Shown: one piece after another, positions 1-8,350 of the stretch
Layout: the number at the start of each line of letters is the position of its first letter
How positions within the stretch are numbered: position 1 is the first letter of the stretch
NCBI GenBank assembly: GCA_937923565.1
Contig: CALDTX010000079.1
Span: 1-38,986 of the forward strand
Source: an uncultured Granulosicoccaceae bacterium
GTDB taxonomy: Bacteria > Pseudomonadota > Gammaproteobacteria > Granulosicoccales > Granulosicoccaceae
DNA: 38,986 bases
Reading direction: 5' to 3'
The notes under the pieces: model-generated
Told to the model about the DNA's origin: nothing
The model's input: the letters and a program-made list of their open reading frames with translations, nothing else
Database searches by the model: none
Program-made: the position numbers and the translations under genes

Positions 1-338
1 CCAATTAACGCCAACGACCAATGTGGCCATGGAATGTAAAGGCATACCAATGCCACACCCAAACCGCCTAACGTTGCTTGACCCTCGCCGCCGATATTAA
101 ATAAGCGAGCATGGAAAGCGATAGCAACAGCAAGCCCTGTAAAAATAAAATTGGTTGCGTAATAGAGTGTGTAGCCTAGTCCGTAGGTAGAACCCAAAGC
201 ACCTTGTACCATCAAGTTCAAGGCGTTCATTGGGCTTTCGCCAATCGCCAAAATAATGAGCGCTGACAAAAAGGCTGCCAACAGTAAACTAATGAGTGGA
301 ACCAGAAGAATCTCGGCCCACTTGGGTAGCTCGTTCAC
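1..338 (-). CDS. BMP-type ABC transporter permease, N-terminal part (runs off the window)
   Basis: This is the first ~112 residues of an inner-membrane permease of the nucleoside/BMP ABC importer type (YufP/NupP-like branch of the branched-chain permease superfamily). The reading frame is open to the window edge. The start is a GTG overlapping the ATPase stop codon by one base (TAGTG), so the two are translationally coupled. Visible features are a hydrophobic first segment (residues ~8-32), a second around residues 55-75, and the family motif FHARLFNIGGEGQ, typical of these permeases. It lies directly downstream of the ATPase gene on the same strand. The family assignment is strong; the substrate (purine or other nucleoside) is inferred from the family only. 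A second permease gene would be expected beyond the edge. Confidence 0.85.
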   Translation of the reverse strand, partial: MNELPKWAEILLVPLISLLLAAFLSALIILAIGESPMNALNLMVQGALGSTYGLGYTLYYATNFIFTGLAVAIAFHARLFNIGGEGQATLGGLGVALVCLYIPWPHWSLALI

Positions 339-1873
339 TAGGCTGCTTCTCTCGTCATGCCTGCCATCATAAGCCCTAATTCGCCTTCATCGGTTTCGTG
401 CGGCAAACGTTCGCCCATAATGCGGCCATCAAAGATGACGGCAATGCGATCACTCAAAGACAGTATTTCGTCGAGCTCTACTGAAACCAGCAATATCGCT
501 TTGCCTTGATCACGCAGTGCCACAATCTGTTTGTGAATAAACTCTATAGCGCCAATATCGACACCTCGAGTGGGTTGTCCAATGATCAAAAGGTCTGGGT
601 TGCGTTCGATCTCTCGTGCCAGCACTATTTTCTGTTGGTTGCCACCGGAAAAATTCTTGGCTTCCAGGTGCGGCGCTTGAGGTCGGACATCAAAGCGTTC
701 CATCTTTTCTTGTGTATCGGTTTGAATAGCGCCGTTGTCTATTAACAGTCGGTGTCTGTAAGCTGGGTCCAGGTGGTAACCTAGTGCTGCGTTTTCCCAC
801 GCCCTGAAGTCCATGATAAGGCCTTCTGATTGGCGGTCTTCGGGTACGTGCGCAATGCCCGCTGTTCGGCGGCTTTGTGCATTAGATACTGAGCCGGAAA
901 GGTCTAAGGCGGTGTTTTTGAAGGTAATGCTACCGGTGGCTTTTCGGTAGCCGGCAAGTGCCTCTAATAGCTCTGACTGTCCGTTACCTGCAACACCTGC
1001 AATACCTAAAATTTCACCAGCGCGTACATTAAACGTAGCACCTTTTAACCGCTCTACGCCTTTGTCGTCATTAACTCTTAAATCCTGAATGTCGAGCATT
1101 ACCGGGCCAGGCTTAGCGGGTTCTTTTTCGACGCTTAATAACACTTTTCTACCGACCATAATTTCGGCCAGCTCGGGCGGCGACACATCAGAGGTTTTAA
1201 CCGTGGCAACCATTTCACCTGCTCGCATAACGCTGACGGTGTCGGTAACGTCCATGATTTCGCGCAGTTTATGGGTAATTAGTACAATCGTTTTGCCTTC
1301 ATCTTTCAGGCGGCCCAAAATTCGAAAAAGCTGATCGGCTTCTGCGGGCGTGAGTGTGCCGGTTGGCTCATCCAAAATAAGTATGTCTGCCTGACGATAA
1401 AGTGCTTTAAGAATTTCTACACGCTGTTGCATGCCAACGCCAATGTCTTCAATTTTTGCGTCAGGGTCAACGTGAAGACCGTAGTCTTCAGATAGCGACT
1501 TGAGTAACTTGCGTGCTTTTGAAATAGAGCTGCCCAGCATGAAGCCTTCTTCGGCACCCAGAATCACGTTTTCAAGAACAGTGAAATTTTCCACTAACTT
1601 AAAATGCTGGAATACCATACCAATACCGGCTTTTATGGCAGCTTGGCTGTTAGGGATAGTGGTTTTATTGCCAGCAATGAATATTTCACCGGCATCGGCT
1701 TTGTAGAATCCGTAAAGAATCGACATAAGCGTCGATTTACCCGCACCGTTCTCGCCAATAATGCCGTGAATTGTGCCGGGCATAACGCGTATGGAGATAT
1801 CTTTGTTTGCTTGAACAGGCCCAAACGCTTTTGAAATACCAACAAGCTCGATAGCGGGTGTTGAATTTGTCAT
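338..1873 (-). CDS. BMP/nucleoside ABC transporter ATP-binding protein with two ABC domains
   Basis: A 511-residue cytoplasmic ATPase that would energise the neighbouring importer. Two ABC modules are fused in tandem, as in RbsA, MglA and YufO. The first has Walker A GENGAGKST at residues 40-48, signature VGMQQRVEILKAL and Walker B ILILDEP. The second begins near residue 260 and has GVAGNGQSELLEAL in place of a canonical Walker A (Gln where Lys is expected), signature SGGNQQKIVLARE and IIGQPTRGVD in place of Walker B. This degenerate second site is usual for the family, so the protein is probably not defective. The gene lies between the binding-protein gene (74 bp upstream, with a hairpin in the spacer) and the permease (1-bp overlap). 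Length is normal for the family. Confidence 0.92.
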   Translation of the reverse strand: MTNSTPAIELVGISKAFGPVQANKDISIRVMPGTIHGIIGENGAGKSTLMSILYGFYKADAGEIFIAGNKTTIPNSQAAIKAGIGMVFQHFKLVENFTVLENVILGAEEGFMLGSSISKARKLLKSLSEDYGLHVDPDAKIEDIGVGMQQRVEILKALYRQADILILDEPTGTLTPAEADQLFRILGRLKDEGKTIVLITHKLREIMDVTDTVSVMRAGEMVATVKTSDVSPPELAEIMVGRKVLLSVEKEPAKPGPVMLDIQDLRVNDDKGVERLKGATFNVRAGEILGIAGVAGNGQSELLEALAGYRKATGSITFKNTALDLSGSVSNAQSRRTAGIAHVPEDRQSEGLIMDFRAWENAALGYHLDPAYRHRLLIDNGAIQTDTQEKMERFDVRPQAPHLEAKNFSGGNQQKIVLAREIERNPDLLIIGQPTRGVDIGAIEFIHKQIVALRDQGKAILLVSVELDEILSLSDRIAVIFDGRIMGERLPHETDEGELGLMMAGMTREAA

Positions 1874-1891
1874 AACTTGGCTGTTAGAAAC

Positions 1892-1926
1892 TAAGGGCTA
1901 TACCATGATAGTGGTATAGACCCTTA
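1892..1926 (-). promoter_or_regulatory. Intercistronic hairpin between binding-protein and ATPase genes
   Basis: A long inverted repeat has 8-bp arms CTATACCA and TGGTATAG around a 6-base loop (1906-1911). It extends outward, with one bulged base, through GGG/CCC and A/T pairs to 1892-1926. It lies in the 74-bp gap after the binding-protein stop. There is no strong U-run, so it looks more like an RNA-stabilising or partial-attenuation hairpin than a full terminator. Such a hairpin would leave more mRNA for the binding protein than for the ATPase and permease. The role is inferred; the hairpin itself is visible. Confidence 0.5.
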
Positions 1927-1947
1927 ATTTACGGGATTAAAACAATC

Positions 1948-2943
1948 TTAGAAAGCAAGTGCTGGGCAAGATTCGTCGCTGGTGTAATCGTGAACTGCAA
2001 TTTCACCTGAAGAAATTTTTGCCATGGCTGCATCAACCTGTGCTTTCATTTCTGCAGAAACCAGCGCTTCGTTGTGCTCGTCTAGTGCGTAACCAACACC
2101 ACCGTTTTGGAGACCCATTGCATTGATGCCTGGCTCAACATTTTCGCCGGCCTTGAATGCTTCGTACACAGCGTTGTCTACTCGCTTAAGCATGGAAGTT
2201 AAAACTTTTCCTGAGTGAAGGTAGTTTTGATTGGCATCAACACCGATAGACAGAATGTCTTTGTCTGCAGCGGTTTGCATAACACCAAGGCCAGTGCCAC
2301 CAGCTGCTGCGAATACAACATCAGAACCCTGACTGATTTGAGCGATGGTAAGTTCTGAACCTTTTACAGGATCGTTCCATGCCGCACCTGTTGTGCCTGT
2401 CATGTTAGAGATAACGGTAACCGCAGGATTAACCGCTTTTGCACCTTGTGCATAACCACAAGCAAATTTTCGAATTAAAGGAATGTCCATACCGCCGATG
2501 AAAGACACGGTGTCTGTTTTAGAGGCTAGTGCCGCCATCATGCCAACAAGATAAGAACCTTCATGTTCGTTAAATACCACTGAACGCACATTGGGCTTAT
2601 CAACCACCATATCGATGATTACAAATTTTGTATCTGGGTAATCGCCTGCTACTTCGTCAAGCGGCGTTGCGAAAGCGAATCCTGCCATAACAATTGGGTT
2701 TGCACCGGATTCAGCAAAACGTCGCAGCGCTTGTTCGCGCTGAGCATCTGATTGCAATTCAACTTCAGCAAATTTACCGCCTGTTTCTGCTTCCCAGCGC
2801 TTCGCGCCGTTGTAAGCAGATTCATTGAAAGATTTGTCGAACTTGCCGCCGAGATCGTAAAGAACCGCTGGAGCGGCCAAACTAACTGCAGATAAGGTTA
2901 GGGCAGCAGTACCAAGAACTAACGATGCTAATTTTTTACTCAT
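1948..2943 (-). CDS. BMP-family periplasmic substrate-binding protein of ABC importer
   Basis: A 331-residue BMP/Med/PnrA-type binding protein that would deliver ligand to the permease-ATPase encoded downstream. It starts with a typical signal peptide (MSKKLASLVLGTAALTLSAV, then an AxA-like cleavage region SLAAP). No lipobox Cys is seen, so it should be a soluble periplasmic protein rather than a lipoprotein. Family hallmarks are YDLGGKFDKSFNESAYNG near the mature N-terminus, DSKFVIID-like text (DTKFVIIDMVVD), the FNEHEGSYLVGMMAA segment and SFIGGMDIPLIRKFACGY. I take the ATG at 2943; an in-frame TTG at 2958 would add five residues without improving the signal peptide. It is first in the transporter operon. 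The ligand is probably a nucleoside, by family only. Confidence 0.92.
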   Translation of the reverse strand: MSKKLASLVLGTAALTLSAVSLAAPAVLYDLGGKFDKSFNESAYNGAKRWEAETGGKFAEVELQSDAQREQALRRFAESGANPIVMAGFAFATPLDEVAGDYPDTKFVIIDMVVDKPNVRSVVFNEHEGSYLVGMMAALASKTDTVSFIGGMDIPLIRKFACGYAQGAKAVNPAVTVISNMTGTTGAAWNDPVKGSELTIAQISQGSDVVFAAAGGTGLGVMQTAADKDILSIGVDANQNYLHSGKVLTSMLKRVDNAVYEAFKAGENVEPGINAMGLQNGGVGYALDEHNEALVSAEMKAQVDAAMAKISSGEIAVHDYTSDESCPALAF

Positions 2944-3254
2944 TTTTATTACTCGCAAGAGCCAAAATTGATGTTACCTTTGTTTCATCTTACTTGATGA
3001 TGTTACACCGTCGTTGACACGTCAGATGTTCAAAGGCCCAGTCTTCAATTATTCATAGTTTTCCGGTTTTACGCCAGCTAAACGTTCAGAAAGTCTGAAA
3101 AATTGTCTTTTTCAGCAGGCTAGGCCATTTCGGGTCTGTAAAGCTACTGTGAAATTGCGCCGATTTAGTGCGTTTTCAAAGCATTTTCAATAACTAAGGT
3201 TGAGCTGACCGCGCTATTTGTGGGTAGTGCACGATGAATAGCTTCACGAGATAC
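2944..3254. other. Intergenic region upstream of the BMP operon
   Basis: About 310 bp without a convincing gene. It should hold the promoter of the minus-strand BMP operon and the end of the GNAT-like gene. The only structure I see is an A/T-rich inverted repeat at 3095-3115 (arms CTGAAAAA and TTTTTCAG, loop TTGTC), which could be a weak bidirectional terminator or simply a stem-loop. I recognise no riboswitch. Confidence 0.4.
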
Positions 3255-3944
3255 CTATATCGGCTTGCCCCAAAGTCTCAGAGTGCCGGTGGTGGTAAAC
3301 CCAAGTGATTGCGCGGCAATCAAATCATCCCCGTTTTCATAGCCAACCACCGGGCGCTTATCGGCGTGCGCGGCACAAATGGCTGCGGCCGCTGGGTAAG
3401 CGTTATTTCCAAAACAGTTGGACAGGCCAACGCAGTCTGCGGATAGGTTGGCTATGACACCTGCATCAAACCCGTCTCCACATTCGCGACCCCAGATAAA
3501 AACATCGTCTCGTTGCAAAATGGCGTCTGGGAATTGTCGTGCTTTTGATGGAGCATCGTTATTCCTCCACGCGGCTTCCCACATTAAGAGCTCCTCTGCT
3601 GTGGTGACCCGCCGCCAGTTTGAAGTGTTTGCAGGTGGTACCGATTCGTTCCAGATCCAAGTGCCGGAGAAGAATTCGATCAAACCTTGATTGTCCAGTG
3701 CTAGGCAATCAAATGCGTCTTTAATTAAAAATCCGGGCCGCTGCAGATTCTCTAATACGAGATTAAGCAGCATGGTTTCGGATGAAGGGGCTGTTGTTGT
3801 TATCCAGCTATGAAAGGGAGGCGGTTTCTCTAGTGCTAGAAATGCAGCGTCTGAGCGTTCATACTTCAAACGATGAACGTCGAACATCATTGCGTACCAG
3901 TCAGCGTTGTTGTGGGCAGCGATGATCGCCCGCGAGTCTGTCAT
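3255..3944 (-). CDS. Hypothetical protein with GNAT-acetyltransferase-like C-terminal half
   Basis: A 229-residue cytoplasmic protein with no signal peptide or membrane segment. I do not recognise a named family. The second half resembles a degenerate GNAT fold: WRRVTTAEELLMWEAAW near residue 110, then AGVIANLSADCVGLSNCFG, then VVGYENGDDLIAAQSLGF and GTLRLWGK at the C-terminus. The last two are like the closing strand-helix-strand of GNAT proteins (GYE.G..L..A...GF...G.LR.W). A canonical acetyl-CoA loop (R/QxxGxG/A) is not obvious, so catalytic activity is doubtful. It is transcribed away from the GFA gene; the shared spacer carries a 15-bp tandem repeat. Confidence 0.65.
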   Translation of the reverse strand: MTDSRAIIAAHNNADWYAMMFDVHRLKYERSDAAFLALEKPPPFHSWITTTAPSSETMLLNLVLENLQRPGFLIKDAFDCLALDNQGLIEFFSGTWIWNESVPPANTSNWRRVTTAEELLMWEAAWRNNDAPSKARQFPDAILQRDDVFIWGRECGDGFDAGVIANLSADCVGLSNCFGNNAYPAAAAICAAHADKRPVVGYENGDDLIAAQSLGFTTTGTLRLWGKPI

Positions 3945-3960
3945 TGGTTCACCGTTAGAA

Positions 3961-4020
3961 TTAACGTTATTAGTGTTAATGTATTTAGTGTCAACGTATA
4001 TAGTGTTAACGTTAGGTTAG
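3961..4020. repeat. Four tandem imperfect 15-bp repeats
   Basis: Four consecutive 15-bp units (3961-3975, 3976-3990, 3991-4005, 4006-4020) match the consensus TTAACGTATTTAGTG. The TTAAC core is kept in units 1 and 4 and varies by one base in units 2 and 3. The array lies between two divergent genes, just upstream of the GFA-domain gene, so it could be a protein-binding array or a neutral minisatellite. Confidence 0.8.
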
Positions 4021-4080
4021 TGCATTTAAACAGAAGGCTATAGTTCATAACGTATTCAGATAGTTTCAAGGAGCATAACA

Positions 4081-4491
4081 ATGAAACAAACAGGTGGTTG
4101 TCAATGCGGTGCCGTCAGGTATTCCTGCTCTGCCACACCGGTTAGGGCCATGGCCTGTCACTGTACTGGTTGTAAACTCCGAACAGGTGCTGCCTATGGT
4201 ATTGGAGTGTACTTCAATGACAGTGAAGTCGAAATACTTCAAGGTGATCTACAGCAGTATCGCTTTGAATCTGACACCACCGGGCGATGGATTCAAAACG
4301 AGTTTTGTGCAAACTGCGGTGCCACCGTTTTTTGGACGCTTGAAATGCGGCCTGGTTTGCGTGCAGTGGCGGGTGGCTCCTTTGACAACCCAGACTGGTA
4401 CAACATCGAAGCCCACATTTGGACGCGTTCCGCACGGTCTGATATGTGTTATCCGGAAGGTATGTTGCAGTGCGACGAAGCGCTGAAGTGA
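4081..4491 (+). CDS. GFA/CENP-V domain protein (glutathione-dependent formaldehyde-activating family)
   Basis: A 136-residue zinc-binding protein of the GFA (CENP-V/Mss4-like) family. The cysteine ligands are in the usual order: GGCQCGAVRY near the N-terminus, ACHCTGCKLRTG around residues 26-37, and FCANCGATVFW around residues 75-85. The family is named for Gfa, proposed to help formaldehyde react with glutathione, but most members have no proven activity, so the substrate is unknown. AAGGAG, 8-9 bases before the ATG, is a good ribosome binding site. The next gene begins 9 bp after the stop and is likely co-transcribed. Length is normal for a single-domain member. Confidence 0.88.
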   Translation: MKQTGGCQCGAVRYSCSATPVRAMACHCTGCKLRTGAAYGIGVYFNDSEVEILQGDLQQYRFESDTTGRWIQNEFCANCGATVFWTLEMRPGLRAVAGGSFDNPDWYNIEAHIWTRSARSDMCYPEGMLQCDEALK

Positions 4492-4500
4492 AGTTGAAGC

Positions 4501-5073
4501 GTGAGTTCGAAAAACGTTACGCCTAAACAGGCTAATTGGTTTGCGAAAGTTCGACAAGGCATCGAAGAAGAAACCGGTAAAACGATTGATGAATGGGTGG
4601 TGATTGCTCGCGCTTGCCCAGAAACAACGCAAAAAAAACGCTTGAAATGGTTTAAAGAGGTTCATGGGCTTGGCTCTAACAGAGCTTTAACTATTTTAAG
4701 CACAGCATTTAATACCGGCCTTGGTTGGGATAACCCCGATGCGTTACTCGATGGTTTATGGAAGAGCCCGGAGCTACGTGCTGTTTATGATGCAATAGAG
4801 AGCTATGCAAAATCGCTTGGCAAGGAGGTTGTTATTGGTCCAAGAAAAACTTTCTCTGGATTTTCCAGAAAATACCAATTTGCAGCAGCCCGACCTGTGC
4901 GAGGTAAGGTTCGGGTAGGCCTTGCTGTAGATCCGGTTAAATATAAACTTGAGCACGCAAAAAAAAGCGATAGTTGGTCAGATCGATTAACTGCAGTTGT
5001 GGTTGTTTCCCATCCAGCTGATGTTGATAAGACTCTAAAGCAACTGATTAAAATGGCTTGGGAGAATAGTTAG
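4501..5073 (+). CDS. DUF4287 + DUF5655 protein
   Basis: A 190-residue soluble protein starting at GTG, 9 bp after the GFA gene. The N-terminal ~65 residues match the DUF4287 pattern (GIEEETGKTIDEWVVIAR, then KRLKWFKEVHGLGSNRALTI), a small helical domain whose KxxHGLG motif resembles DNA- or nucleotide-associated helix-hairpin elements. The C-terminal ~110 residues look like DUF5655 (YDAIESYAKSLGKEVVIGPRKTF...FAAARPVRGKVRVGLAV), a domain likened to nuclease-like or transport-associated folds. The two domains often occur together. No biochemical role is established, and I assign none. It is convergent with the LysR gene. Confidence 0.75.
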   Translation: MSSKNVTPKQANWFAKVRQGIEEETGKTIDEWVVIARACPETTQKKRLKWFKEVHGLGSNRALTILSTAFNTGLGWDNPDALLDGLWKSPELRAVYDAIESYAKSLGKEVVIGPRKTFSGFSRKYQFAAARPVRGKVRVGLAVDPVKYKLEHAKKSDSWSDRLTAVVVVSHPADVDKTLKQLIKMAWENS

Positions 5074-5144
5074 CCGAAATGTTGTTGTTGTTTTTTAAAA
5101 GGCTTTTACTGCCGCCTAATAACGTAAATCCTTCCTTATAGGGC

Positions 5145-6071
5145 TTAGTGTGATCTTACGTTGTGTAAATCGTGATTCAGTTCTTCCACAAGGAAGTCAA
5201 CAGTCACCCTTATTTTTTGCAACCTGAACTTTGGTGGGTGGTATAACAGGTAAATACCCCTACTAATGTTCCCACTAACAGATAGCGGACCGTCGTCAAG
5301 TTCTAGTTTTACCAGTCGTCCTTTTTCAATATCTTTGTTGACTCCCCAAGTTGGAAGCAGCGCAATACCGCGCCCGGTAAGTACACTATCTAATAACGAT
5401 TGCGCATGGTTGCTTATATATTTTGGTTGCAAATCTATAATTTTCCAAATACCGTTTTGTTGCATGCGCCAATCTAAAATACCATGCGGTGTGCGATACA
5501 TAAAAACGGTATGGTTTGTTAATTCTGCAGATGTCTGTGGTGCGCCGTTTTTGGCAATGTATTGGGGGGCTGCAACTAGAACGAAATCGTGGTCGCCTAG
5601 TCTGCGGGCAATTAACTGATCTGGCAAAGTTGCAGCTGCGCGAATAGCAATATCGACTTCGTTACTCGCAAGGTTTATTACTTCATCTGTAAAGTTTACA
5701 TCGAAATCAATGTCTTCATACTGAAGGCGTAATTTTTCCAGCGCTGGTAAAACAAACCGTTCTCCATAGCCTGGCATTGCCGTAATGCGCAGCATCCCGG
5801 TTGGTGATTTTGACTGCGCGCCAACCAACTCATCTGCCATATCAATGGACTGCAGGGCGGTACCTACTTCGCGCAAATAAAGTTTGCCCAGGTCGGTCAG
5901 CCTTACCGTGCGGGTGGTTCTTTCGAACAGTGTGGCGCCCAGCTCTCGCTCGAGGTCTTTGATGCGGCGAGAGACCGAAGAAGATGGCACGCGAAAATGC
6001 TCAGCCGTAAGGCTGAAGTTCAACGTACCGGCCAAATGCACGAAGTAGCGAAGCGCTCTATGCCTATCCAT
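5145..6071 (-). CDS. LysR-family transcriptional regulator
   Basis: A 308-residue LTTR. The N-terminal winged helix-turn-helix spans residues ~5-62 (FVHLAGTLNFSLTAEHFRV, SSSVSRRIKDLERELGATLFERTTRTVRLT), and the effector-binding domain follows from ~residue 90. It is divergent from the MDR oxidoreductase gene. The 123-bp spacer holds a perfect LTTR-type palindrome, so the most likely target is its neighbour and itself. Many regulators with this arrangement sense electrophiles or quinones, but the ligand cannot be read from the sequence. Confidence 0.92.
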   Translation of the reverse strand: MDRHRALRYFVHLAGTLNFSLTAEHFRVPSSSVSRRIKDLERELGATLFERTTRTVRLTDLGKLYLREVGTALQSIDMADELVGAQSKSPTGMLRITAMPGYGERFVLPALEKLRLQYEDIDFDVNFTDEVINLASNEVDIAIRAAATLPDQLIARRLGDHDFVLVAAPQYIAKNGAPQTSAELTNHTVFMYRTPHGILDWRMQQNGIWKIIDLQPKYISNHAQSLLDSVLTGRGIALLPTWGVNKDIEKGRLVKLELDDGPLSVSGNISRGIYLLYHPPKFRLQKIRVTVDFLVEELNHDLHNVRSH

Positions 6072-6096
6072 GTTTATCCAGGGTCTTGGCTGATTG

Positions 6097-6111
6097 TTGT
6101 CTTTAAGACAA
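6097..6111. promoter_or_regulatory. Putative LysR operator (T-N11-A palindrome)
   Basis: TTGTCTTTAAGACAA is a perfect palindrome with 7-bp arms around one central base and contains the T-N11-A pattern typical of LTTR boxes. It is followed by a second GACAAT half site (AAGACAATAGACAAT), giving a repeated half-site layout. It sits in the spacer between the divergent LysR and MDR genes, 26 bp upstream of the LysR start codon. Confidence 0.55.
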
Positions 6112-6194
6112 TAGACAATGCGAATAATGCATCTTTTTGCACCAAAGTTTAGATATTACCATCAAAAACATCTTTAATTAGTGCTAAAAATTTT

Positions 6195-7118
6195 ATGAAA
6201 GCAGCAACCATTCAAAGCTACGGCGACGTCATCTCTGTGACTGAAATTGATAAACCAAGCCTAAAAGATGACTCTGTACTCATTGAAGTGCATGCGGCAA
6301 GTCTGAATCCTATCGACAACATTCTTCGAGCTGGATACTTAAAAGAAATGCTCGATCTCAGTTTCCCTCATGTCATGGGCTACGACGTATCCGGCATTGT
6401 TGTTGAGGTTGGTGCGGATGTTAAAAGTGTCAAAGTAGGGGATGCAGTTATGGCTCGGCCGAATCAAGACGATGCTGGAGCGATAGCTCAGTTCGCTCGC
6501 CTGAAGGAAAACGAGCTGGCGATAAAACCTGCAAGTTTAAGTCATGCAGAGGCGGCGTCTGTTCCATTAGCGGGTTTAACTGCTTGGCAGGCATTGATCA
6601 CCAAAGGCAATTTAAAGAAAGGCGACAAGGTTCTTATTCATGCAGGATCCGGTGGTGTTGGTACCTATGCTATTCAGATCGCAAAGCAACTGGGTGCTTA
6701 CGTTGCTACCACAACCAGTGGAAAAAACGCTGAGTTGGTTCGGAGTCTTGGAGCTGATTTAGTTATCGATTATAAAACTCAGCAATTTCAGGAAGAGATT
6801 TCCGACTACGATCTGGTTTTCGACATGCTGGGTGGCGACACGTTAACTGATTCATTCAAAGTGATCAGAAAAGGCGGGGCTTTAGTATCGATAAAGGGGC
6901 AAGACACTGAAGATCTTGCATCTAAGTACGATGTTCGCTTCGAATGGTTTTTTATGTCGCCTGACGGGGCAATGCTGGCTGAACTGGTGGCATTAATCAG
7001 TGCGGGTAATGTTAAGCCGGTAATAGATAGCGAATTCACGTTCGAACAAGCTGGCGAAGCTTATGATCGTCTGGCAACAGGGCGTGCAGTTGGGAAAATA
7101 GTTGTGTCTGTTAAATAA
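6195..7118 (+). CDS. MDR-superfamily NADP-dependent quinone/alkenal oxidoreductase
   Basis: A 307-residue zinc-independent medium-chain dehydrogenase/reductase of the quinone oxidoreductase type. Features are SLNPIDNILRAGY in the N-terminal catalytic domain, HVMGYDVSGIVVEVG, and the nucleotide-binding motif HAGSGGVGTYAIQIAKQLGA at about residues 148-167. The C-terminal GRAVGKIVV closes the fold. Structural zinc cysteines are absent, as expected for QOR-type enzymes. These enzymes reduce quinones or alpha,beta-unsaturated carbonyls with NADPH. It is divergent from the LysR regulator and followed after 89 bp by a glyoxalase III gene on the same strand, which supports a reactive-carbonyl defence role. 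Substrate is inferred. Confidence 0.88.
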   Translation: MKAATIQSYGDVISVTEIDKPSLKDDSVLIEVHAASLNPIDNILRAGYLKEMLDLSFPHVMGYDVSGIVVEVGADVKSVKVGDAVMARPNQDDAGAIAQFARLKENELAIKPASLSHAEAASVPLAGLTAWQALITKGNLKKGDKVLIHAGSGGVGTYAIQIAKQLGAYVATTTSGKNAELVRSLGADLVIDYKTQQFQEEISDYDLVFDMLGGDTLTDSFKVIRKGGALVSIKGQDTEDLASKYDVRFEWFFMSPDGAMLAELVALISAGNVKPVIDSEFTFEQAGEAYDRLATGRAVGKIVVSVK

Positions 7119-7207
7119 GCATTAATTACTTATCGAATTAGTGAGCCGACAGATCAGCAACAAGATCAGCAATCAACCCAGCGAATAACCCGGAAAAAAA
7201 CAAAATT

Positions 7208-8095
7208 ATGATTGAACGATTCCTGCAGAAAATACCCTACTTATCGCCTAAATTGGAAAAGGATGGGGCTTATTCGCCATCGTCGTTAGCCTTAAAACTT
7301 GCAACAGTTAAGAAGTCAGATTACAGCTTTGACCAATACGACAATGCCTACACTGGTGATCAATTCAAAGTGCTGATGGTGTGCACTGAAGAAAAAAATA
7401 TGGTCATGAAGAACGGAAAAGCATTTTCAACGGGAAATCATCCCATTGAAATGCTCGTGCCCATGTTGCATTTAAAAAGCGCGGGTTTTGAAATTGATAT
7501 CGTTACGCCCAATGGTAAGCCGGTTCAAATAGAGATGTGGGCTATGCCGCCGGAAGACGATGCTGTGAATGGTATTTACGCCTATTACAAACAGCAATTT
7601 GAGCAGCCGATGTCAATTAAAGATTTCGTCGGCGATGCACTTATCGATGATTCACCGTATATCGGCCTATTTTTACCTGGTGGTCATGGCGCTATGTTGG
7701 GGCTGCCTGATAATCCTGAATTAGGTGAGCTTATTCGATGGTCGCATAATCAACAGCAGCTTATGCTGGCTCTTTGTCACGGACCTGCAGCATTGCTGGC
7801 GGCGGGCATTGGTGTCAACACAGATGAGTTCATTTACAAAGGCTACAAGATCGCAGCTTTTCCAGATGCTGTAGATAAGCAGACACCGTTGTTCGGTTAT
7901 ATGCCGGGACATATGCCATGGCGTTTTGGAGAGCGATTAAATAATTTGGGTGTTACCGTTCTAAATAAGAAAATCAGTGGCCAATGCCATATCGATCGCA
8001 AGCTGGTAACTGGTGATAGCCCCTTAGCCGCCAATGAATTTGGAAAGCTGGCTGCCAGCAGTTTGTTGGAACAGCTCAATTTTTTAGCGCGCTGA
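7208..8095 (+). CDS. hchA: Glyoxalase III / Hsp31-type DJ-1 superfamily protein
   Basis: A 295-residue DJ-1/PfpI-superfamily protein very like E. coli Hsp31 (HchA, 283 aa), which converts methylglyoxal to lactate without glutathione and also acts as a chaperone or deglycase. Catalytic elements are in place: Glu81 in GNHPIE, the nucleophile elbow with Cys190-His191 in LALCHGPAALL, and the downstream AFPDAVDKQTP segment carrying the partner Asp. The PGGHGAM and TGDSPLAAN motifs also match HchA. The ribosome binding site is weak. The preceding 89-bp spacer contains two AGATCAGCAA copies 12 bp apart. It probably shares LysR control with the upstream MDR gene. Confidence 0.9.
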   Translation: MIERFLQKIPYLSPKLEKDGAYSPSSLALKLATVKKSDYSFDQYDNAYTGDQFKVLMVCTEEKNMVMKNGKAFSTGNHPIEMLVPMLHLKSAGFEIDIVTPNGKPVQIEMWAMPPEDDAVNGIYAYYKQQFEQPMSIKDFVGDALIDDSPYIGLFLPGGHGAMLGLPDNPELGELIRWSHNQQQLMLALCHGPAALLAAGIGVNTDEFIYKGYKIAAFPDAVDKQTPLFGYMPGHMPWRFGERLNNLGVTVLNKKISGQCHIDRKLVTGDSPLAANEFGKLAASSLLEQLNFLAR

Positions 8096-8350
8096 ATCGT
8101 GTAAGACGTTTCTTTGTGGCTAAAGTGAATTCAGCCGAGCGAAGAGAACTTTGGTTGTAACCTAAGAGCGCCGCGGTGAAACACGCTGAATGTGATTGAT
8201 TTGGCGTTGCCTGATCAACGCACCACAGATTTGACAATAATTCAACATGCATATGCCCAAACTGTATCAATATCGAACAGAATGGTCTGGTGTTTGCGTG
8301 TGAAAGGCTCTAAACTCAAGGGTTCTTACGAATTTACAGGATCATAGTCA

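Noticed and set aside
4094-4486. Alternative frame across the GFA gene, open for 130 codons
   Set aside because: Shadow of the GFA gene, whose zinc motifs and ribosome binding site are clear.
8231-8257. TTGACA followed by CATATG/TATGCC as an rpoZ promoter
   Set aside because: The -35 is perfect, but no good -10 lies at 16-18 bp; the best (TATGCC) is at 15 bp, so I did not list it.
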